A stretch of DNA of 64,000 nt from Siphonodentalium dalli (lineage: Eukaryota > Mollusca > Scaphopoda > Gadilida > Siphonodentaliidae), in the NCBI GenBank assembly GCA_032622095.1, contig CP136065.1:211774151-211838150 (forward strand), read 5' to 3'. The notes beneath the pieces are model-generated. The model did not search any database. It worked only from the letters and a program-made list of their open reading frames with translations, and was not told the DNA's origin. Below are positions 22,901-32,894 of the stretch, in pieces (within the stretch, counting starts at the first letter, position 1; every line of letters starts with the position of its first letter). Made by a program: the position numbers and the translations under genes.

Positions 22901-24372
22901 GGTTCACTACTCTATGGACCCCGGGGACCAAACTATGCGCTGCTGATGCGATGTCTCGATATCCGACAACAGAACCTACTGATGACGATCAAGTTCTGGA
23001 ACAGGAAGTCGAGTATAGTTTACAAGCATTGCGGTTATCAGCGATAAATCAACGTGGTGAAATGGCAGATCTTCATCTTGAAGCAGTAAAGGACGCGTCC
23101 GTAAACGATGATGAATATCAGCAGCTGTACCATGTCGTGCAAAACGGGTTTCCGAATAATAAGAATGACTTACCAATTCTTGTACGTTCATATTGGTACA
23201 TGCGCGACCGCCTGTCAATCGATAATGGATTTGTTGTTTGTGGTTGTCGTCTAGTCATTCCAAATGCTATGAGAAAGTCTATACTCGAGAAACTTCATGA
23301 TAGTCACCAGGGAATTGAACGCACAAAACGGAGAGCTCGTCTTGTCGTTTACTGGCCAAGGATCGACAGCGATATTGAGAGAATAGTTCGATCGTGTTCG
23401 TCTTGTGCTAAAAATCTACCGTCTCATTGCAAGGAACCACTCCAACGCCACACCGACCCTACGCGTGTGTTTGAGCACATGTGCTCCGATTTGTTTACAT
23501 GTAATGGTTGCATGTATCTGATTATCACGGATGTGAAGTCTGGTTGGCCATCCGTGTTTGGTCTTGGTAAAGACACCACTTCCAGTGCTCTCATCGAATC
23601 ATTCAGGAAGACATTTGTAGATACAGCTGTTCCAACCATATTATACACAGACAATGGCCCACAATACACATCACGATTGTTCCAAATGTTTCTAGTAGAC
23701 TGGGGAGTTAAACAGATCACGTCTTCTCCGCACTATCCACAGTCTAACTCCTATGCCGAGGCAAGTGTGAAAGCTATGAAGTCGCTACTCAAAGCGAGCT
23801 ATTGCGAACGAAAAAGGTCTGTGGACATGGACAAATGGTTGAAAGGATTGTTACAGTGGCGCAACACACCTCGCTCTAATGGATGTTCTCCAGCTCAAAT
23901 TGTGTTCGGCCACCCCTCTAGGGACACACTACCAATCCACAAGCGCGCATTTGCCCCAGAATGGCAAAAATCCATCAAAGCCGCAGACAAGAAAGATCGT
24001 ATGGAAAACGAGAAGATTGAACGTAGATACAACGCATCAGCTCATGCCATACCACCACTAACCGTTGGCGCGAAAGTCGCAATTCAGAGCCATAATACTA
24101 AACGATGGGATATTTATGGGACTGTAACGGAAGTTGGCCATAATCGTGACTATCTTGTTAAGTTACCGTCCGGACGGGTTTGGAGAAGAAACCGGCGATT
24201 CTTACGGAAAAGATATCCGATTGTAGAAAACAGCGGTAAGCCAACAGCAAATACACAGATCATAGCAGACCCGCCTGTTAATCAAAACGGTACTCCCGCG
24301 TCTGAAAATATAGCCACAAGACGAAGCCAACGAGATCGGAATCCTCCGAAACGGTTAATTGAAGAGATATGA
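19906..24372 (+). CDS. Gag-Pol polyprotein of the gypsy element
   Basis: 1,488 codons without a stop. Gag occupies roughly residues 1-220 and ends in Cys/His knuckles (CIRCTKKHSDSSRCP and CAVCRQKGHW). An aspartic protease follows with VPDSGAEGSAC (Asp323). A 12-residue tandem repeat sits at residues 433-492. RT shows YWQCPLAS, TPFGRFMFLRAPFG and catalytic Asp750-Asp751 in KVVDDLIAYD (VVDD rather than the common YVDD). RNase H follows with LHVDASRLNGLGF and AMIELEMLGAVWA. Integrase has the HHCC domain (LHDSHQGIERTKRR, CSSCAKN) and a D,D35E core (MCSDLFTC, YTDNGPQYTS, YAEASVK). The C-terminus is basic (RRSQRDRNPPKR). It looks intact and possibly active. The ATG at 19906 is 127 bp after the LTR and has G at -3. 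No frameshift separates gag from pol. Confidence 0.95.
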   Translation: MGDPPDFNFATSRLMPDKLDISVDRGEAFNIWAQRWADFAQLSKLNGQPADVQMAILRSCLANDTLKVAMNLNLSADKKDKPQEVVKALQRHIIGQVNVVIERRNFNMRMQQEGEQFDDLLTDLRELTKTCDFCETCQESLLRDRIVTGIRDSDTVEKLLAQKDLSLEQAIDICRADEAAKRHCQEITSAVGGLDVNVMSQYRRKKSKFLKPSKKSTDATDNGDSATCIRCTKKHSDSSRCPAANTNCAVCRQKGHWAKSTICPGALGSQHRQQFSAIRFGQLLAKINDQRMHAKLKYRRSPTIDIEVGGDIANGSIIKTVPDSGAEGSACGLDVLNKLNIDIANLRPPTISLKAADEHEIEQLGEFDAVLKCGSSECTETIHVLNGTKGLYMSWFASRTLGILPRDYPAQCVNTEACSTSSKSMKPISKIPDHLDVRCENSVTDHSHVRCEKATKEHLDMRCEKPGTDRLDVRCEKALIDHSDASYGNRIPNSDNTPFFIANGPEQHSSSVNRQRITDTHDNTHFNKLQAGLSDISPTDHSRVTTKNVLNGSQVANIRDQLIKEFPSVFDGVIRTMPDEEFKIEIEDNASPVCISAPRTVPYAYREKLQNKLEDMVRDKIIIQVTEPTEWCAPIVVVTKKSSDDIRVCVDFTKLNKYVKRERYNSPCPQEAVADMAASNARFFASLDCLSGYWQCPLASESQHLTTFITPFGRFMFLRAPFGICSISEHYNRRMDNALAGLPRYRKVVDDLIAYDDTLADHVTHVRQILARCRDRGISLNADKFHVAEQEIDFCGYRLSGSGYTINPEVTESIRNFPIPKNITDLRSFFGLANQLAGFTDKIATHLDKLRPLLKSHNDFVWNSIHDQAFKDSRIMLSTAPVLSYYDPKRPTSLHVDASRLNGLGFVLFQKDTETGNWHLIQAGSRFLSDAESRYAMIELEMLGAVWAVQKCQIFLEGLSNFDIVTDHRPLLPIMNSYHLSDIDNPRLQRLRMKLMRYRFTTLWTPGTKLCAADAMSRYPTTEPTDDDQVLEQEVEYSLQALRLSAINQRGEMADLHLEAVKDASVNDDEYQQLYHVVQNGFPNNKNDLPILVRSYWYMRDRLSIDNGFVVCGCRLVIPNAMRKSILEKLHDSHQGIERTKRRARLVVYWPRIDSDIERIVRSCSSCAKNLPSHCKEPLQRHTDPTRVFEHMCSDLFTCNGCMYLIITDVKSGWPSVFGLGKDTTSSALIESFRKTFVDTAVPTILYTDNGPQYTSRLFQMFLVDWGVKQITSSPHYPQSNSYAEASVKAMKSLLKASYCERKRSVDMDKWLKGLLQWRNTPRSNGCSPAQIVFGHPSRDTLPIHKRAFAPEWQKSIKAADKKDRMENEKIERRYNASAHAIPPLTVGAKVAIQSHNTKRWDIYGTVTEVGHNRDYLVKLPSGRVWRRNRRFLRKRYPIVENSGKPTANTQIIADPPVNQNGTPASENIATRRSQRDRNPPKRLIEEI
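21202..21381 (+). repeat. Five in-frame 36-bp repeats between protease and RT
   Basis: Encodes DHLDVRCENSVT, DHSHVRCEKATK, EHLDMRCEKPGT, DRLDVRCEKALI and the diverged DHSDASYGNRIP in succession: five 12-residue units with a nearly fixed RCEK core. It sits in the linker between protease and RT. Confidence 0.9.
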
Positions 24373-24435
24373 CTCTCAGGGTGATAAACGTTACTTCGAC
24401 AACAGTGGATACGAGAGAGGAGATTATGAACTTAA

Positions 24436-24483
24436 TTTCGGAAGGGAGGTGATAGATTGATGGACTTAATCTCGGAAGGGAGA
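24436..24483 (+). promoter_or_regulatory. Polypurine tract with an upstream duplicate
   Basis: GGAAGGGAGA ends directly before the TG of the 3' LTR at 24484, as expected for the plus-strand primer. About 33 bp upstream a near copy occurs: GGAAGGGAGG followed by TGATAGA, so both the tract and the first bases of the LTR are duplicated. Confidence 0.8.
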
Positions 24484-24636
24484 TGATAGACTTTGGACTT
24501 ATACTACGCGTTGTTATGTACCCTGTTGGTTGAGACCAGATTATTATTGGCTAGAATATATTCCTCTTGTTTGCCAATGCTCGTTGTTACATCAACACAA
24601 TTCCTCCATAATAAGTTATATTCACCAAACATAACA
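24484..24636 (+). repeat. 3' LTR (153 bp)
   Basis: Identical to 19626-19778 on base-by-base reading, ending ACATAACA and followed by the GTGCA target copy at 24637-24641. Confidence 0.95.
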
Positions 24637-24641
24637 GTGCA
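24637..24641. repeat. Target-site duplication, right copy (GTGCA)
   Basis: Matches 19621-19625. Removing 19626-24641 rejoins the LINE frame without a shift. Confidence 0.92.
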
Positions 24642-25696
24642 TTCACAAATATCTCTCGGAATTTCTTAAAGAAAACAATATCTTATCTAATTATCAATCG
24701 GGGTTTATGAAGGGTGACTCGACTGTATTCCAGCTAACAGACATATACGATTACATAAGCATTTCTTTAAACGAGGGTAAAGTAGTCCGATGCATATTTT
24801 GTGATATCAGCAAAGCATTCGATAAGGTCTGGCACTTGGGACTAATCCATAAACTCGAAAAAGTCGGAGTATCTGGGAATTTGCTTAACCTCATCAAATC
24901 ATACCTTGCTAACAGGAAGCAGAGAGTAGGGATTGAAGGAAGTTTTTCCGAATGGCAACAAGTAACCGCCGGTGTACCCCAGGGATCTGTGCTTGGCCCT
25001 CTTTTATTTTTGGTCTACATAAACGATATTGCAGTAAATATAACAAGTAACATCCGCCTCTTTGCCGATGATACCTCAATATACCTGACAGTTGAAAGTC
25101 CTGCGCTAGCCGCTAATGTACTAAATGATGACCTATATACGCTCGATCAATGGTCAAAAAAATGGCTTGTCGAGTTCAATCCACTAAAAACGGAATCAAT
25201 GTTAATAGCAAGAAAGGATACAGACGTCCACCACCCCCCACTAACTATGGGAACTACCACCTTAATCGAAGTTCCTTTTCATAAACACCTCGGACTGATC
25301 TTCAATAACCGAGGTACGTGGTGCACACACATCCGCATCACGATCGAAAAGGCATGGAAACGGGTTAATCTAGTTAGGAAACACAGATTTACATTGAACC
25401 GTAAAACACTGGAAAGAATATACTTTGCCTATGTAAGACCAGTGCTTGAATATGCATCACCAGTATGGGATAATTGTCCTAATTATCTCAGCAATGATAT
25501 AGAGAAAATACAATTTGAAATGGCAAGGATCGTTACTGGAGCGACGAACAGCGCCAGTAAAGAGAGCCTACTATTAGATACTGGTTGGGAGACCCTGGCA
25601 TCAAGGAGGAAAAAACAAAAGCTTATACAATTCCACAAAATAGTTAATAGTACAGCATGCACCCGTGTACCTACGAAATTATATTTGTCACTCTGA
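24642..25696 (+). pseudogene. LINE ORF, second part: RT palm and thumb
   Basis: Continues the RT from the frame of 17645-19625. Motifs: SGFMKGDSTVFQL, FCDISKAFDKVWH (first catalytic Asp), GVPQGSVLGPLLFLVYINDI, RLFADDTSIYL (catalytic FADD at 25061-25072), FNPLKTESMLIARK, HLGLIFNNRG and AYVRPVLEYASPVWD. Ends at a stop at 25694-25696 that appears to result from a frameshift, because the usual CR1 C-terminal region follows in another frame. Confidence 0.9.
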
Positions 25697-26213
25697 AAAC
25701 CAAACCGGTTATAATCTTAGACATCATGCAATACGACTACCATTGGACGCCACAAAGGATATTTATAAAGATACATTTTTACCCTCTACAATAAGCGATT
25801 GGAATAGACTGCCAGAGTGTGTAAAAAATTGTACCAACCTGGACAAGTTTAAAGAGTCACTTGCTGACGATCGTATATACACACATCCATACTACTATCA
25901 TTGCCATAGTCGCAAATCCCAAGTATACCACACACGGTTGAGACTGAAATGTAGTAATTTGAATTTCGACCTCATGACCAATTTTGTTAGGCCCGACCCA
26001 TATTGTGCATGCGGTGCTGTTGAAACAGCCCACCATTACCTGTTAGAATGCCATTTATACCAGGCATCAAGATTGGAATTGCTATCATCTCTACCAAACA
26101 TAATATTATCAGAAAGAACCCTACTCGAGGGTTCACCCGAAAGTTCCATTAGGGAAAATCATAGTATTTTCGAGGCCGCACAAAGATACATAATTAGTAC
26201 AAAACGATTCTAA
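25680..26213 (+). pseudogene. LINE ORF C-terminal part, frameshifted
   Basis: Frame shifted by +1 from the previous part. Contains GYNLRHHAIRLP, STISDWNRLPECV and a Cys/His cluster PYCACGAVETAHHYLLECH near the end, as in the C-terminal regions of many CR1/L2 ORF2 proteins. Ends in TAA at 26211. A one-base indel near 25680 would reconnect it. Confidence 0.85.
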
Positions 26214-26757
26214 ACGTAATACTATGTCACATGTCTTCTGCCATTGAGTCATATATAAAGTCATACATAATGTCATAATTCGGAAAGCCTGACTGCCCAG
26301 CTAACTCATGTAGTCTCTGTACGCCAAGTTATACACAATTGACATATAATTCTACAGCCGAATGTTAAACTACCCCGCCCCCATTGACAATCCTATCTTT
26401 CTGACCTTTCTTAAACCTAACTACTCTCCTTTCGTCCCATTGGTTACCTTTAATTCCTTAATCACACCCCACTCCAGTTCTTATCTTATCTCTTGTTATC
26501 TTTTGTTGAGTGCGATCTATATCAAAATCACCAATAAGTTATTTAAAGTACAAACCAGAAAAATTCCCGTCTGACACGCTCGAACGGCCTTATGTAGTTC
26601 GGAAAATTTAAGCGATCTGGGAGAGGACTTACAAAAAAGCCACAATAGGCTTGTTGTCTCATCCCTTTCCAATCACCCATACTCATCCATTAGCATTTTT
26701 GTAAAATATTCAACTTGTTTTGTATTGGGAATAAATATTGTTTACACCAAACAGAGA
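26214..26757 (+). other. LINE 3' untranslated region and tail
   Basis: Includes AATAGGCTTGTTGTCTCATCC and ends GGGAATAAATATTGTTTACAC. The tail signature recurs in the truncated insertions at 7206-7452 and 47997-48152. The exact 3' end is between 26752 and 26775, where duplicated segment beta starts. Confidence 0.8.
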
Positions 26758-26775
26758 GACACATCGGGCCCATGC

Positions 26776-27760
26776 CTGCTCTGACCACAAGATATCTTCA
26801 TACCGATACTTAAGTAGTGTCGATTGTGTAGATTCGTTCGAATCAACCAATTCGTATGTGCTTTGAAAGATGGTATAAATTTAGACTACCATGCAAGGGA
26901 ATATTGTTATGTGTATTTTGGAGCTTTAAGGTATACTGTACACTAAATCCGACCATTTATGGGACCATCTCATTTAATTTGTACTCAACATAATATATGC
27001 AACAAATGAATGAATTTGAGCTATGGATTAGTGAAAGATACACTCATGTGCTCTATGATCAAACGCAAACAACATGGTAATTGTAATGAAAATGAATTTA
27101 TGACACCAGTCCAGTTATTCATAGAGCACACGGGTGTAGTTTGCACTAATCATTGGCTCAAATTCAGTCGTTTGTTGCATATATTTATGTTGAGCATAAG
27201 ATAAGATGATCACATAAATGGCCAGATTTAGTGTGCAGTCCTCCTGTACACTCCATGGATGTGTCTTTATAATTAACATACATTGTGTTGTGTGTATATT
27301 TCATTACTAAGTTCTCAATTCTCAGACAGAACTGTAATGAATCAATAATTGACCCCGTGATCGGTATGATGGAATGCAGCTGCATCGAACTTGATGTTTG
27401 CCAATGAATATTTCTATGTTTACCACGATGATACCCGATATTAAATCAATTATCCCGCTGAGCATCGGTGTTATGATTAAATCTCACAAATGACCCACAA
27501 ATAACACACAACTATAAACAGCTGCCACTGATACACTGCCACTCGGTGGCCCGGGTCTATTGGAAATCTTTCGAAAACAAATACTAACATATACCGCTGA
27601 ATAACAAAGGGGTAATTTATTTATTGAAATTAATTGACCTATTTTAATAGATTGTTTTCGAGGTATATAAAATCATACCTTCGTCGAATCTTTTATAGAT
27701 CACATTAATTAAAAGGTGACATTGCGACATGCATGCAGACTGCGTACATTGGTCCCACGC
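26776..27760 (+). repeat. Duplicated segment beta, copy 2
   Basis: Collinear with 7090-8028 (TGACCACAAGATATCTTCAT, GTTCGAATCAA, AAATTTAGACTACCATGCA, TCAGACAGAACTGTA, ATACCGCTGAATAACAAAGG). The large LINE ends just upstream, and a palindromic TTAA element is inserted at 26940-27246. Confidence 0.8.
26940..27246 (+). mobile_element. Palindromic TTAA element (family C2), degraded
   Basis: TTAA (26936-26939), then GGTATACTGTACACTAAATCCG, and an almost fully self-complementary interior (ATATGCAACAAATGAATGAA against CGTTTGTTGCATATAT; GTGCTCTATGATC against TCATAGAGCACAC). The right end reads TTTAGTGTGCAGTCCTCC and has lost its TTAA. Confidence 0.7.
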
Positions 27761-28204
27761 ATGCCTGTGTATAGTGGTCCCATGCATGGCTGTTTATAGT
27801 GGTCCCATGCATACATGTGCATATATAGGCCTTATTCTCACTTATCCGACAGGGATGTGTGAATGCATCCGAGCCGGCAGGTTATAGTCTGTTTTACAAT
27901 GCGTGACTAGTGATCCCATCGCCACAAGCAGTGTTTGTTTAAGCAAAGTGTAGCCCAAACTTACCGGCAATGACTGTATATCACGATATGAACTCTTGTC
28001 ACTGAAAACAACTCAAGTGAGTGATTTCCAGATATAATCATGTTCTAACGCTATAGTATAACATATAAATTACAGAGGCTCACAAAGACATATCACAGGA
28101 AATAAAGGCAATACAATGAGGGGTGAAGGAAAGGGCCTATCGACCATCCCGGTGAAAGCCCCCCCCCCCCCAAATCACATACTTATAAGACATATCATAT
28201 CAAA
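27761..28204. other. Minisatellite scraps and putative upstream region of the FLYWCH gene
   Basis: A few CCCATGCATGCCTGTGTATAGTGG units near 27725-27830, then unassigned AT-rich sequence and a C-run at 28160-28170. No promoter element could be fixed. Confidence 0.4.
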
Positions 28205-28495
28205 ATGGCAAACGCTCAAGTACATAATAATTTCATTCCTAATGATCACGGTGGTAAATATCTCGTCTTTAACCACTATAAGTTCTGCGATATGTCTCGA
28301 AGAAACGATAGTGTATATTGGCGATGCTGTTCAAAGACCTGCAGCGCTACCGTAAATACCAAGAACGACATCGTCACATCCTACAAAAGCCAGCATAACC
28401 ACGACTCAGACCAGGCCCAAGTTGCTGCTGAAACCATCATCGCAGAGCTTAAAACCTTAGTTCGACATACATCCAGACCAGTCGAGCACCAATAA
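28205..28495 (+). CDS. Short single-domain FLYWCH zinc-finger protein
   Basis: A 96-codon intronless ORF. Residues about 17-67 fit the FLYWCH module: GGKYLVFNHYKFCDMSRRND, then VYWRCCSKTCSATV with the paired cysteines, then SYKSQHNHDSD carrying the His-x-His. FLYWCH modules are DNA-binding or protein-binding zinc fingers found in transcription factors and next to Mutator-type transposases. The ATG has A at -3 and G at +4 (CAAAATGG). An AATAAA lies at 28650. Nothing but a short acidic/Thr-rich tail follows the module. It could be a small host gene, an exon of something larger, or a fragment left by a transposon. Domain certain, gene status moderate. Confidence 0.7.
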   Translation: MANAQVHNNFIPNDHGGKYLVFNHYKFCDMSRRNDSVYWRCCSKTCSATVNTKNDIVTSYKSQHNHDSDQAQVAAETIIAELKTLVRHTSRPVEHQ

Positions 28496-28631
28496 CAGTC
28501 TTCGTCACTACAAGAGAAGTTATAGAAAAGTGCAGTTGGGAATGTTAGAATATTTAGATTCAGTCGGATATTTATCTGGCTATTGAAGACCTGATGTAAT
28601 GATTATTATGTTATTGTAATTGTCTTATAAA

Positions 28632-28884
28632 TGTATTCTGTTATATTATAATAAATCGTTAAGTGCAACAGTTGTTCAAATGAAATACCGGTAAATCAGC
28701 CCAAATGAAAAAAAATGTAAAAATAGTTAAAAACCTAAGTAACTGCCGATACAGACTATGTATTCTGTTATATTATAATAAATCGTTAAGTGCAACTGTT
28801 GTTCAAATGAAATACTGGTAAATCAGCCCAAATGAAAAAACTGTAAAAACAGTTAAAAACCTAAGTAACTGCCGATACAGACTA
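28632..28884 (+). repeat. Two-copy tandem duplication, 127-bp unit
   Basis: TGTATTCTGTTATATTATAA to TGCCGATACAGACTA occurs at 28632-28758 and again at 28759-28884 with a few differences. Each copy contains an AATAAA, so the putative polyadenylation signal downstream of the FLYWCH ORF is doubled. Confidence 0.9.
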
Positions 28885-29559
28885 TAAGCGGTAACTCTTT
28901 CATGTTGGGGATTATCACACCTACCTCCGAAACAATACCTGCCGGATAAGTGGTCCCATGCATGCCTGTGTATAGTGGTCCCATGCATGGCTGTTTATAG
29001 ATAATATTTCATGAATGGTCAATCTAGTGCCAGTTGTCGTCGCGGTCGGACACAGTTTTCTTTACCTGTTTGTTTGGTTTTCTTAAGAAAATAGTTCCTT
29101 TTAAAAAACGTGAGATACTATCTTGTTTGCTCATCGGATGACGACTAAGAAAACGAATCCGACGTTTTTATCCCCGAGACCGGTATATTGAGCATTTTTC
29201 GGATACAGGTTTCCAGACCAACACATAAAAAAGATATAATGATAAAGTGAGGGGTCTGGTTTTTCCTGTAAGGCTTCCCAGTCTGAGAAGGGTGACTGAT
29301 TCCGTTGAGCCAAGACAGAATGTGCGCTATAATACAAATTATATTTTTTCAATCCGCATAGTTTCGATCCATTTTCATTGCTTCATATATATTGAGATAG
29401 TCTGCATGAATATATAGCGCACATATATTCATCAGAGCGATTTTATTATTTCATAATAAACGCTATCTAGGTCCGACCGCCTAGCGTAGCACTTAAAGCT
29501 TAATGCTCTTATAGTTGTTGTTTGTTTACCCAGTAGCGGGTATGGAGTGAAGACTGGTC
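28885..29559. other. Unassigned sequence
   Basis: Contains one CCCATGCATGCCTGTGTATAG unit pair near 28955-28995; otherwise no recognisable gene or repeat. Confidence 0.4.
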
Positions 29560-30695
29560 CCATGCATACCTGTGCATAGTGGTCCCATGCATGCCTGTGT
29601 ATAGTGGTTTCAGTGTTCGTTGAAACCACAGGGGCGTGTCGTTAAAACGAGTAACATATTAATTAAAACAAATATCAGTTTAAAACGAGCGCGCCACTTT
29701 CAAAAATGCATCGCTAAACAACAGACAGAAAGGGTCAGGTTACTAGTTTTCAACTTTACGGTGAACAAAAGGACCAGTCTATCCCGCGAAATTCGACAAC
29801 AATGTCTAAATTTTTAGTTCATGGAAGTAAAAGTAATTTTAAAGGGGTACTGTACGCCATTTTCATTAAATTTCCGGTGACAACAACGATCTAATATCGA
29901 TAATATATAGAAACATAAGTAATTTGAGTCGAAGATGTATTCTGTAAACGCTCAAGTTAATAGGCTATCTTAAAATTTAATAATTTAAAAGTTAATAATT
30001 TGATATAAATTGAATTTATGACTGGAGCCATAAAATGGCGTCAATTAAATTACGAATTTCCGTAATCAAATAAATTAATTGAGGGATACTGGATTGTTAA
30101 ACCGATCGCACACACGATCGCTTAAAATATTATGATGATACGGGGAGAACACTCATGCCACCCACTGACTAGCGACGATACAATAACTTAAATGATTATA
30201 TGGGACTAGTATGCCTATAATATAACTTTTATTTGATTCATTTGGTTGAAAACTGTAAAAAAATTACTCGACAACGACAATTTGTATTTTTGCATTCCGG
30301 TAAATTTGTCATCCGTAACACTACTTCGTACTCAACAGACTTTCAAATAATGACAAAATTGTTACCTTATTCTCCGACTCGGATACTATAGAAACCAACA
30401 ACAACATTTGGCGTACAGTACCCCTTTAATGAATGAATTTCGTCTCAAAGTTGATATAACTGCTTAGTGAATGCAAATTATTGCTATCTAGCTGTCGTCT
30501 GTCATTGTTTTTGCGACTCTCGTGTCTGTTTATTGGCGCTCACTCAATGTCTCTTGTTGAATAGACTGGTTCCTGGTCAAAGGCTGCAACAATCTGAAAA
30601 CGTAGTAACCTGACCCCTCTAGTGCTAATGGGTCCATCGTTAGCACAGGAGAAAATATATCATCCATTTCAAAGTCAATAATTATCGATAATAAA
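29560..30695 (+). repeat. Repeat segment shared with 11560-11990
   Basis: TGTATAGTGGTTTCAGTGTT, TCGTTAAAACGAGTAACATA and CACTTTCAAAAATGCATCGC, then after the inserted element CACAGGAGAAAATATATCAT and TCAATAATTATCGATAATA, all in the order found at 11610-11990. Confidence 0.7.
29843..30425 (-). mobile_element. Family A TTAA element (583 bp), opposite orientation
   Basis: AGGGGTACTGTACGCCATTT at 29843 and GGCGTACAGTACCCCT ending at 30425 with TTAA on both sides (29839-29842, 30426-30429). It is the reverse complement of the copy at 2402 and has the same length. Confidence 0.92.
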
Positions 30696-32680
30696 GCCAC
30701 CTTTTGTACCAAAAAAATCTTCACGTATCGACAGATCTAATGTCAACCCCCCAAAATCAATCGCATATATTTGAATCCAAGTTGCCACTCTTCTCTCTTC
30801 TTTGCTCTCCTCTCTCGCTCTCGTTCTTTCTTCCTCTCTCGGTCGATCGATTCTTTGCCATACAGTTGACACATGAATTCTTTGAGCGCATTACCATCCA
30901 TTATTTCGAAGATGTAGCAATAATATTCTTATATGATTCTGCATATTGCGTAAGCTCATCAAGATTGCTCAATTAATTTACTTGGAAAACGTAGAAACTT
31001 GTGCCGGGAACATGAGACAAGCATTTTTAAATGTATATCATATAGACGATACCGTTTCGAGTCCACATATACCAAACCACTTAGATATATCTTACAGTGC
31101 ATGCATGTGGAAATGACGTGATATTTCCGACAAACCCTAGTGTACGCCGTTCTGTGTGTATAGTCCGGTATGTTATAGATATAGCTCGCTTTGAGACTTT
31201 TTCCGAAGCAATTATTTTAACAATTTGAATAGCTATTATGTTCCCCTTCAATCATGTACGAAATATATTAAAGGGATATTTTAAGACACAAGGCATGCAG
31301 TGGGAAAGTGAAAAGCCGAGAGACCGCGTATATATTAGGGTCGAATTATAGCCACATGTATCAAAGTAACGGTCAAACAGCTAAAGAACGTTCAACTTGA
31401 ACTTGTCGATTTACAACACATTGACTATCGCATTCGTGAGTACAATGCCTATAGTATCGGTTATATATACATGAGTAACTGGATAATAGTTACATAGCCC
31501 GTTACGCTAAATCCTGTTCTGTGATTGGTCAACTGCCAATATATACCTTTATACCACATGTGTTTACATCCCAATAAAACACAACATAACACGGACCGAC
31601 GTCATATCTTGTTGACCTAGATGACTAAAAGCGGTAGATATGATTGTGTTTTAAGTCGGTAATACGCCCTGTCACTAACTCGCGGCCATATTTGATCCAT
31701 CAGGACCGGTTCCATGGTTTTAGTGCTACAGGTCAAAGTTCTGGGGTAGCATTCCGTATATGGAAGTCATGATCGGAGATGGATGAATCTATAATATGGC
31801 CGCGATTCAGCGATCTCGCGTATTCAGATAGAAAATTGCATGGGCGTTCTTACATACTGAATTATGATAAAAGTATACACTCTGCAGACAGTTTTCATTA
31901 AAAAAAAACAAAAGGAAAAGGCTATTTAAATATTAGAAATGGAAGCAGCTCAAGTGGGTTATTGAGGGTATATGTGTGGTCGTTGAGGCACATTTAGTGT
32001 GCATGAACCGCTTCGCCCAGCGTACAGCGCTATATATACCCTTCAATAAAACAGACTCAAACCACATTCATTTACTTATAAACCAAACGTTCTTTCCCAC
32101 ATTGTAAATTGCAAATGCCATACCACCAGTATAAGATAACATGACACATCACACCCGTATGGATTACTACACAAAATTAAAACCACGTCAAAACTATTGG
32201 AACCAAACCCTGGCCTTATTTCGTGACAATATATGAGTGCCTATTATATAATTAATGGGACACGAACTATGTTGGAGCTCACCTGTTGTCATGTGAATGT
32301 GTATCATCTATTGTAATGATTCGTTTATCGGTTTTCTATTCCCCGTCACGTCCATGAATCATCGGCGTACGAGCCTCTATATCACATTGGATTTCACATT
32401 CAAGCAATGAGGCATAACATCGTGTGTAAATCGCCGCGGTACAGCGAGAGCCGCTAGCTTGTATAGGCCTATATATAATTGAAAGATTTTCCTTTTTACT
32501 GTGCAGTTGACAAGGACGTCTTGTTACGCTGGTTATCACTGGAAACGTTTTTCGTAAAAGTATAAAATTTCGCTTCAGGCACAAAGCTTCCATTTGGATA
32601 AAGGAAGTGTGGAGAACACGGTTGTCACTGGACTGAAGCCGGTATTTTAACTTTAAAAGGACGTATAACATAGTCCAAAA
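30696..32680. other. No gene recognised; contains the presumed upstream region of the secreted-protein gene
   Basis: AT-rich with no repeat family match. A TATATATAATTG box at 32469 lies about 210 bp before the exon 1 ATG and could serve as a TATA element, but TATA-like strings are common in this sequence. Confidence 0.35.
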
Positions 32681-32717
32681 ATGATTTCGATTGGAATAAA
32701 ACTTTCCATTTTCGCCG
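32681..32717 (+). CDS. Exon 1 of a secreted helical protein: start of the signal peptide
   Basis: ATG with A at -3 opens MISIGIKLSIFA, then one base of the next codon, then the donor GTGAGT (phase 1). Joined to the phase-matching exon 2, which begins by completing a Val codon and continues LMCLVAAV, it makes a textbook signal peptide: a Lys-containing start, a hydrophobic core, and small residues at the end. This fit between a donor and an acceptor 12 kb apart is the evidence for the exon; no transcript was seen. The transcription start is not defined. Confidence 0.65.
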
Positions 32718-32894
32718 GTGAGTAATATAACAGTATTTAGAAATACAATATGTAGAAATCGGAAACCTTATATAACCTCATGCTGTTAGAGGACGCTGGA
32801 TCTCATATGCCACTATATATCCACCTCTTCGTTGTCGCTTTCCTCACCGTACTACGCAGTTCTATTTTGTAGTTTAACCAGGGCCCTGATCACT

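Larger units (their letters stand above)
19626..24636 (+). mobile_element. Ty3/gypsy LTR retrotransposon, complete, 5,011 bp
   Basis: Two 153-bp LTRs that I read as identical base for base, each starting TGATAGACTTTGG and ending ACATAACA, flanked by GTGCA target duplications, with one uninterrupted Gag-Pol frame between them. There is no envelope-like ORF. Short LTRs and a possible serine-tRNA primer site would fit the Mag-like clade; that placement is inference. It lies within the RT domain of the LINE. Confidence 0.95.
17645..26757 (+). mobile_element. CR1/L2-like LINE, split by a nested LTR element
   Basis: An endonuclease plus reverse-transcriptase ORF (17645-19625 and 24642-26213) and a 3' tail ending TTGGGAATAAATATTGTTTA near 26754. 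The 5,011-bp gypsy insertion plus one 5-bp target copy add 5,016 bp, a multiple of three, so both halves stay in the same frame. Apart from that insertion there is one apparent frameshift near 25680. The start is placed at the first ATG of the long frame; the 5' end of the element is not defined. Confidence 0.85.

Noticed and set aside
24372-24483. Envelope-like ORF downstream of pol
   Set aside because: Only about 110 bp separate the pol stop from the 3' LTR, with no room for one.
32336-32671. 111-codon minus-strand frame just upstream of exon 1
   Set aside because: No recognisable domain, and it overlaps the probable promoter/5' UTR of the gene on the other strand.
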